From Echiichthys vipera (lineage: Eukaryota > Chordata > Actinopteri > Perciformes > Trachinidae): a stretch of DNA of 64,000 nucleotides. Location: positions 34,969,077 through 35,033,076 of the forward strand of contig OY829650.1 in NCBI GenBank assembly GCA_963691815.1. Direction: 5' to 3'. The translations under genes were made by a program, and so were the position numbers. Of this stretch, positions 60,379 to 64,000 are shown in pieces; positions within the stretch are counted from its first letter, which is position 1; each line of letters starts with the position of its first letter. The notes under the pieces were generated by a model that did not search any database, had not been told where the DNA came from, and saw only the letters and a program-made list of their open reading frames with translations.

Positions 60379-61435
60379 TTATTCTGCCCCTTGTTGGTCG
60401 GTGGTCTTTTCTTCTGTACCAGACGGTACAGTGCACGATGCTTTCAGGTCCTGATGCACCTCACTCAAGGAGCGTTGTGGTTCTGCCGCTGCCGCACACT
60501 GGCTCCAGTGGTAACAAGTGTCGCCTTTCCCCTTCAGTCGGACGGCGTGGGACGTTCGCTCCACCACCTGGTATGGACCTGTCCAGCGAGGTTCGGACCA
60601 CTTCCGCTTGATGACCTTCAGCACCACCCAGTCTGTCTCCGGCGTTGGCTGGGCCTCCGCGTTGCCGAGTCGATCGGCCACCTGTTTGGCGAATGCTGAA
60701 ACGAGACTTTGCAATTCACGGAAATATTCTCTGTTGGTTAGTGATTGGTCATCATTTTTCATACCAGGCAGCCTAGACTGTGGCCCTGGCAGAGCCCTTC
60801 CCCTTTGCAACTCAAAAGGCGTGAAACCTGTGCTCTGATTCACAGAGCTCCTAACAGACATCAAGGCTAATGGTAGGGCGTCAACCCAATTCATTTTGGT
60901 CTGTGCACAGATTTTGGCCGATTTGTTTTTTATAGTCTGATTCATTCTTTCCACTTTCCCTTGTGACTGGGGATGGTAAACTGTACCAAACTTGTGATTC
61001 AAACCCAAAATTGATTCAACCGTCTGCAAATCCTGATTCTTGAAATGTGTTCCGTTGTCTGACCTGATTTTCTCCGGGAACCCATGTCTCGGGATGTACT
61101 GGTTTATCAAAAACTTAATTACCGTCTTATTGTCTTCCTTCTTTGCAGGCCATGCCTCTGGCCATCCTGTATATGCATCCACACACATCAACACATACCT
61201 ATACCCTCTTACCATGGTAACCATATCTGTGTAATCGATTATGATTTCTTTTCCGACTCTGGGTTCTAGAGGATATCGTCCAGGATGTGGTTTCACCGTG
61301 GGTCTGCCATTGTACTGTGTACATATTTTGCATGTGGTCACAAAGTGTTTGGCCATGTCTTTCAGATAAGGATGCCACTAATGTTCCAGATTTCTCATCA
61401 TCTGAGCCACACCCACATGTCCCACACACACACAT
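60379..61435 (-). pseudogene. ERV-C integrase, core largely intact
   Basis: The frame 61356-60379 (325 codons) begins within the zinc-binding module (FVTTCKICTQYNGRP, CxxC). The core has IIIDYTDMVTMV (Asp), EKIRSDNGTHFKNQ (Asp) and SQGKVERMNQTIKN (Glu), the DDE triad. The C-terminal domain carries WTGPYQVVERTSHAVRL. Upstream, HVGVAQMMRNLEH with the His pair is separated by a TAG at about 61378. Protease, RT and the N-terminal end are missing. Confidence 0.88.
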
Positions 61436-61454
61436 AGATATACACACACAGAAA

Positions 61455-61865
61455 GCTAGAGTCTATTCTATGCAAACGTGGTTTTAGGCGTTTCAGAGCT
61501 TGAAAAGGCTGGAAATGACATTCCATGTGTATATCGGCCAAATGCCATAGAAAAGTGAATACAAACACAAATTTTTCATGTTTAGGCTACCGTACACATA
61601 TATTACTGTGAGATTTGTATTTTAAAGCTTCCAAACAGAAGTTACGGTCTATTCCATGCAAACATGGTTTTAGGCGTTTCAGAGCTTGAAAAGGCTGAAA
61701 AAGATGTTTTTAAGCGTTTAACAGCTTAAGGCTGGAATTGACATTTTATGTGTGAATCTGCCTAATAACATAGAAAAGTGATTTCAAACACATGTCCTTC
61801 ATATGTAGGCTACCTTACACAATAATTACTGTGAGATTTGTATTTTAAAGCTTCCAAACAGAAGT
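61455..61865. repeat. Two tandem satellite-like units of about 190-220 bp
   Basis: Both units contain GTCTATTC.ATGCAAAC, GGTTTTAGGCGTTTCAGAGC, ACATAGAAAAGTGA-like sequence, GTAGGCTACC-like sequence, ATTACTGTGAGATTTGTATT and AAAGCTTCCAAACAGAAGTT. Unit 2 has an extra GCGTTTAACAGCTTAAGGC. A diverged piece is at 6500-6630 on the other strand. Confidence 0.85.
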
Positions 61866-64000
61866 TTGTCATCTCATCTCATCTCATCTTCATCCGCTTA
61901 TGAAGGGCAGCAGCTTTAGCAGGGGACCCCAAAGTTCCCTTTCCTGGGCCACATTAACCAGCTTTAACTGGGGGATCCCGAGGCGTTCCCAGGCCAGTGT
62001 GGAGATATAATCTCTCCACCTAGTCCTGGGTCTTCCCCGAGGCCTCCTCCCAGCTGGCCGTGCCTGGAACACCTCCCTAGGGAGGCGCCCAGGGGGCATC
62101 CTTACCAGATGCCCGAACCACCTCAACTGGCTCCTTTCAACGCTAAGGAGCAGCGGCTCTACTCCGAGTTCCTCACGGATGGCTGAACTTCTCACCCTAT
62201 CTCTAAGGGAGACTCCAGCCACCCTCCTGAGAAAACCCATTTCGGCCGCTTGTACTCGCGACCTCGTTCTTTCGGTCATGACCCAACTTTCATGACCATA
62301 GGTGAGGGTAGGAACGAAGATTGACCGGTAGATCGAGAGCTTTGCCTTCCGGCTCAGCTCTCTTTTCGTCACAACGGTGCGGTAGAGCGACTGCAACACC
62401 GCCCCCGCTGCTCCGATTCTCCAGCCAAACTCACGCTCCATCGTCCCCTCACTCGTGAACATGATCCCGAGGTACTTGAACTCCTTCACTTGGGGTAAGG
62501 ACTCATTCCCTACCTGGAGTAAGCAATCCACCGGTTTCCTGCTAAGAGCCATGGCCTCAGATTTAGAGATGCTGATCCTCATCCCAGCCGTTTCACACTC
62601 GGCTGCGAACCGATCCAGTGAGTGCTGAAGGTCACTGACCGACGATGCCATCAGGACCACATCATCTGCGAAAAGCAGAGACGAGATCCTCAGCCCACCG
62701 AACTGCAACCCCTCCCCACCACGACTACGCCTTGAAATCCTGTCCATGAAAATCACGAACAGGATTGGTGACAAAGCGCACCCCCGGCGGAGGCCAACCC
62801 CCACCGGAAACGAATCCGACTTACTCCCGAGGATCCGGACACAGCTCTCACTTTGGGTGTACAGAGATTGGATGGCCCACAGAAGTGACCCCCTCACCCC
62901 ATACTCCCGCAGCACCTCCCACAGTATCTCCCTAGGAACCCGGTCATATGCCTTCTCCAGATCCACAAAACACATGTAGACTGGATGAGCATACTCCCAG
63001 GCCCCCTCCAGGATCCTTGCGAGAATGAAGAGCTGGTCCGTTGTTCCACGTCCAGGACGGAATCCACATTGTTCCTCTTCAATCTGAGGTTCGACTATAG
63101 GACGAACCCTCCTTTCCAGCACCTTGGAGTAGACTTTACCAGGGAGGCTGAGTAGTGTGATACCCCTGTAATTGGCACACACCCTCTGGTCCCCCTTTTT
63201 AAAAAGAGGAACCACCACCCCGGTCTGCCACTCCCTTGGCACTGTCCCAGACTTCCACGCAATGTTGAAGAGGCGTGTCAACCAAGACAGCCCCTCCCAA
63301 CCCAAAGTTTTCAGCATTTCTGGACAAATCTCATCAACCCCTGGGGCTTTGCCACTGTGGAGTTGTTTGACTACCTCAGTGACTTCCGCCAGGGATATTG
63401 ACAATGATTCCCCATCAGCCTCCAGCTCTGCCTCTACAAAAGAGGGCGTGTTCGTCGGATTAAGGAGTTCCTCAAAGTGCTCCTTCCACCGCCTGATCAC
63501 CTCATCGGCTGAGGTCACCAGCGTCCCGTCTTTACTGTAAACAGCTTGGACGGTTCCCCGTTTCCCCCTCCTGAGATGTCGAATGGTTTTCCAGAAGCAC
63601 CTTGGTGCCGCCCGAAAGTCCTTCTCCATGGCTTCTCCGAACTCCTCCCACACCTGCTGCTTTGCCTCTGACACAGCAGAGGCTGCAGCCCTTCTGGCCT
63701 GTCGGTACCTTGCGACTGCCTCCGGAGTCTTCTGGGATAGCATATCCCGGAAGGCCTCCTTCTTCAGTCGGACAGCTTCCCTGACCAGCGGTGTCCACCA
63801 CGGTGTTCGAGGGTTACCGCCCCTTGAGGCCACAGCTCACCGCTGCAGCTTCAGCAATGGAAGCTTTGAACATTGCCCACTCCGGTTCAATGCCCCCAAC
63901 CTCCACAGGGATGCCAGAAAAGCTCCGCCGGAGGTGTGAGTTGAAGATCTCTCGGACAGGGGCCTCCTCCAGACGTTCCCAGTTCACCCGCACTACTCGT
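61866..64000 (-). mobile_element. RTE-type LINE, runs off the window
   Basis: The 3' end (61866-61889) is a run of GATGA units, typical for this group. ORF2 is on the minus strand up to the window edge. Upstream of the long frame, 63834-64000 continues the protein in other frames (PVREIFNSHLRRSFSGIPVE). Confidence 0.88.
61890..63833 (-). CDS. RTE-type LINE ORF2, open RT domain
   Basis: A 647-codon open frame, from a Met inside ORF2 to TGA at 61890-61892. The linker is NPRTPWWTPLVREAVRLKKE. RT: GKAPGVDEICPEMLK (about 162), GVVVPLFKKGD, NYRGITLLSLPGKVYSKVLE, CGFRPGRGTTDQLF, FVDLEKAYDRV (catalytic Asp about 291), GLRRGCALSPILF and SSLLFADDVVLMA (catalytic FADD about 388-391), then KEFKYLGIMFTSEG. 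The C-terminus has LTYGHESWVM, LRWFGHLVRMPPGRLPRE and GRPRTRWRDYI. There are no stops over nearly 2 kb and all RT motifs are kept. The APE endonuclease part and true start lie beyond 63833 and the window, with a frameshift or stop at about 63834. Confidence 0.88.
   Translation of the reverse strand: MASRGGNPRTPWWTPLVREAVRLKKEAFRDMLSQKTPEAVARYRQARRAAASAVSEAKQQVWEEFGEAMEKDFRAAPRCFWKTIRHLRRGKRGTVQAVYSKDGTLVTSADEVIRRWKEHFEELLNPTNTPSFVEAELEADGESLSISLAEVTEVVKQLHSGKAPGVDEICPEMLKTLGWEGLSWLTRLFNIAWKSGTVPREWQTGVVVPLFKKGDQRVCANYRGITLLSLPGKVYSKVLERRVRPIVEPQIEEEQCGFRPGRGTTDQLFILARILEGAWEYAHPVYMCFVDLEKAYDRVPREILWEVLREYGVRGSLLWAIQSLYTQSESCVRILGSKSDSFPVGVGLRRGCALSPILFVIFMDRISRRSRGGEGLQFGGLRISSLLFADDVVLMASSVSDLQHSLDRFAAECETAGMRISISKSEAMALSRKPVDCLLQVGNESLPQVKEFKYLGIMFTSEGTMEREFGWRIGAAGAVLQSLYRTVVTKRELSRKAKLSIYRSIFVPTLTYGHESWVMTERTRSRVQAAEMGFLRRVAGVSLRDRVRSSAIREELGVEPLLLSVERSQLRWFGHLVRMPPGRLPREVFQARPAGRRPRGRPRTRWRDYISTLAWERLGIPQLKLVNVAQERELWGPLLKLLPFISG

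Larger units (their letters stand above)
57933..61435 (-). mobile_element. ERV-C: minus-strand relative of ERV-B, 5' truncated
   Basis: Read leftwards: integrase (61435-60379), a short membrane-type ORF, env (60171-58345), polypurine tract (58192-58206) and a shortened LTR (58189-57933). Identity to ERV-B is about 95 percent by eye in coding parts. It stops at a CA-rich run at 61435. No target duplication is visible. It abuts ERV-A env on the left. Confidence 0.88.

Overview
This is a eukaryotic, non-coding-rich window from a ray-finned fish, most likely a percomorph teleost. The evidence is its mobile-element mix: CR1/Rex1-, L2-, Tx1- and RTE-type LINEs, Penelope/Poseidon elements with a GIY-YIG domain, a tRNA-derived SINE, PIF/Harbinger and hAT transposons, and several endogenous retroviruses (ERVs) whose Env proteins have gamma-type CX6CC transmembrane subunits like those common in spiny-rayed fish. 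I found no host gene I can support. Nearly everything readable is a mobile element, mostly broken and repeatedly nested.

Layout. 1-11 kb: LINE fragments, a TIR element, a 1.76 kb minisatellite of 26-bp CCAAT units (2541-4299), a Tx1 LINE 3' half split by about 0.8 kb of foreign DNA, a solo LTR with a 4-bp target duplication (6665-7149), a CpG-rich patch and an old LINE endonuclease remnant. 11.5-18.7 kb: an L2 5' end, then a Penelope pair in head-to-head orientation, one half of which is split by a nearly intact 3.46-kb Rex1-like LINE (AAATA duplication), then a SINE. 19.2-29.9 kb: one full-length minus-strand LINE (called LINE Y here) cut twice, by a 5'-truncated LINE (17-bp duplication) and by ERV1 (21469-28018, ATAG duplication). 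30.1-36.7 kb: minus-strand ERV2 material in the order env - LTR - gag - pro - pol - env start, so one LTR is shared by two proviral halves. 36.7-42.7 kb: fused LINE pieces and an L2 element with its SGNH-type ORF1. 43-61.4 kb: an old provirus (ERV-A) that has received a Harbinger element, a young provirus (ERV-B, 47004-55196, TGTC duplication, LTRs differing at one base by eye), a hAT element (8-bp duplication) and an inverted relative of ERV-B (ERV-C). 61.5-64 kb: a satellite-like duplication and an RTE-type LINE with an open 647-codon reverse transcriptase that runs to the window edge.

Most notable signals. (1) The ERV1 leader (22175-22690) carries nine successive hairpins with 7-nt loops closed by G-C. 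Eight of the nine loops read TTCGAGT, TTCAAGT or TTTGAGT while the stems change with preserved pairing. This is the geometry and near-consensus of a tRNA T-arm (G-TTCRANY-C), in a virus whose primer site matches tRNA-Asn. (2) ERV-B has almost identical LTRs and a nearly open env but has lost most of gag and pol. (3) A 35-codon membrane-type ORF between pol and env is open in both ERV-B and ERV-C. (4) ERV2 has lost both the RT palm and the integrase core. (5) The CCAAT minisatellite would be a dense potential NF-Y platform.
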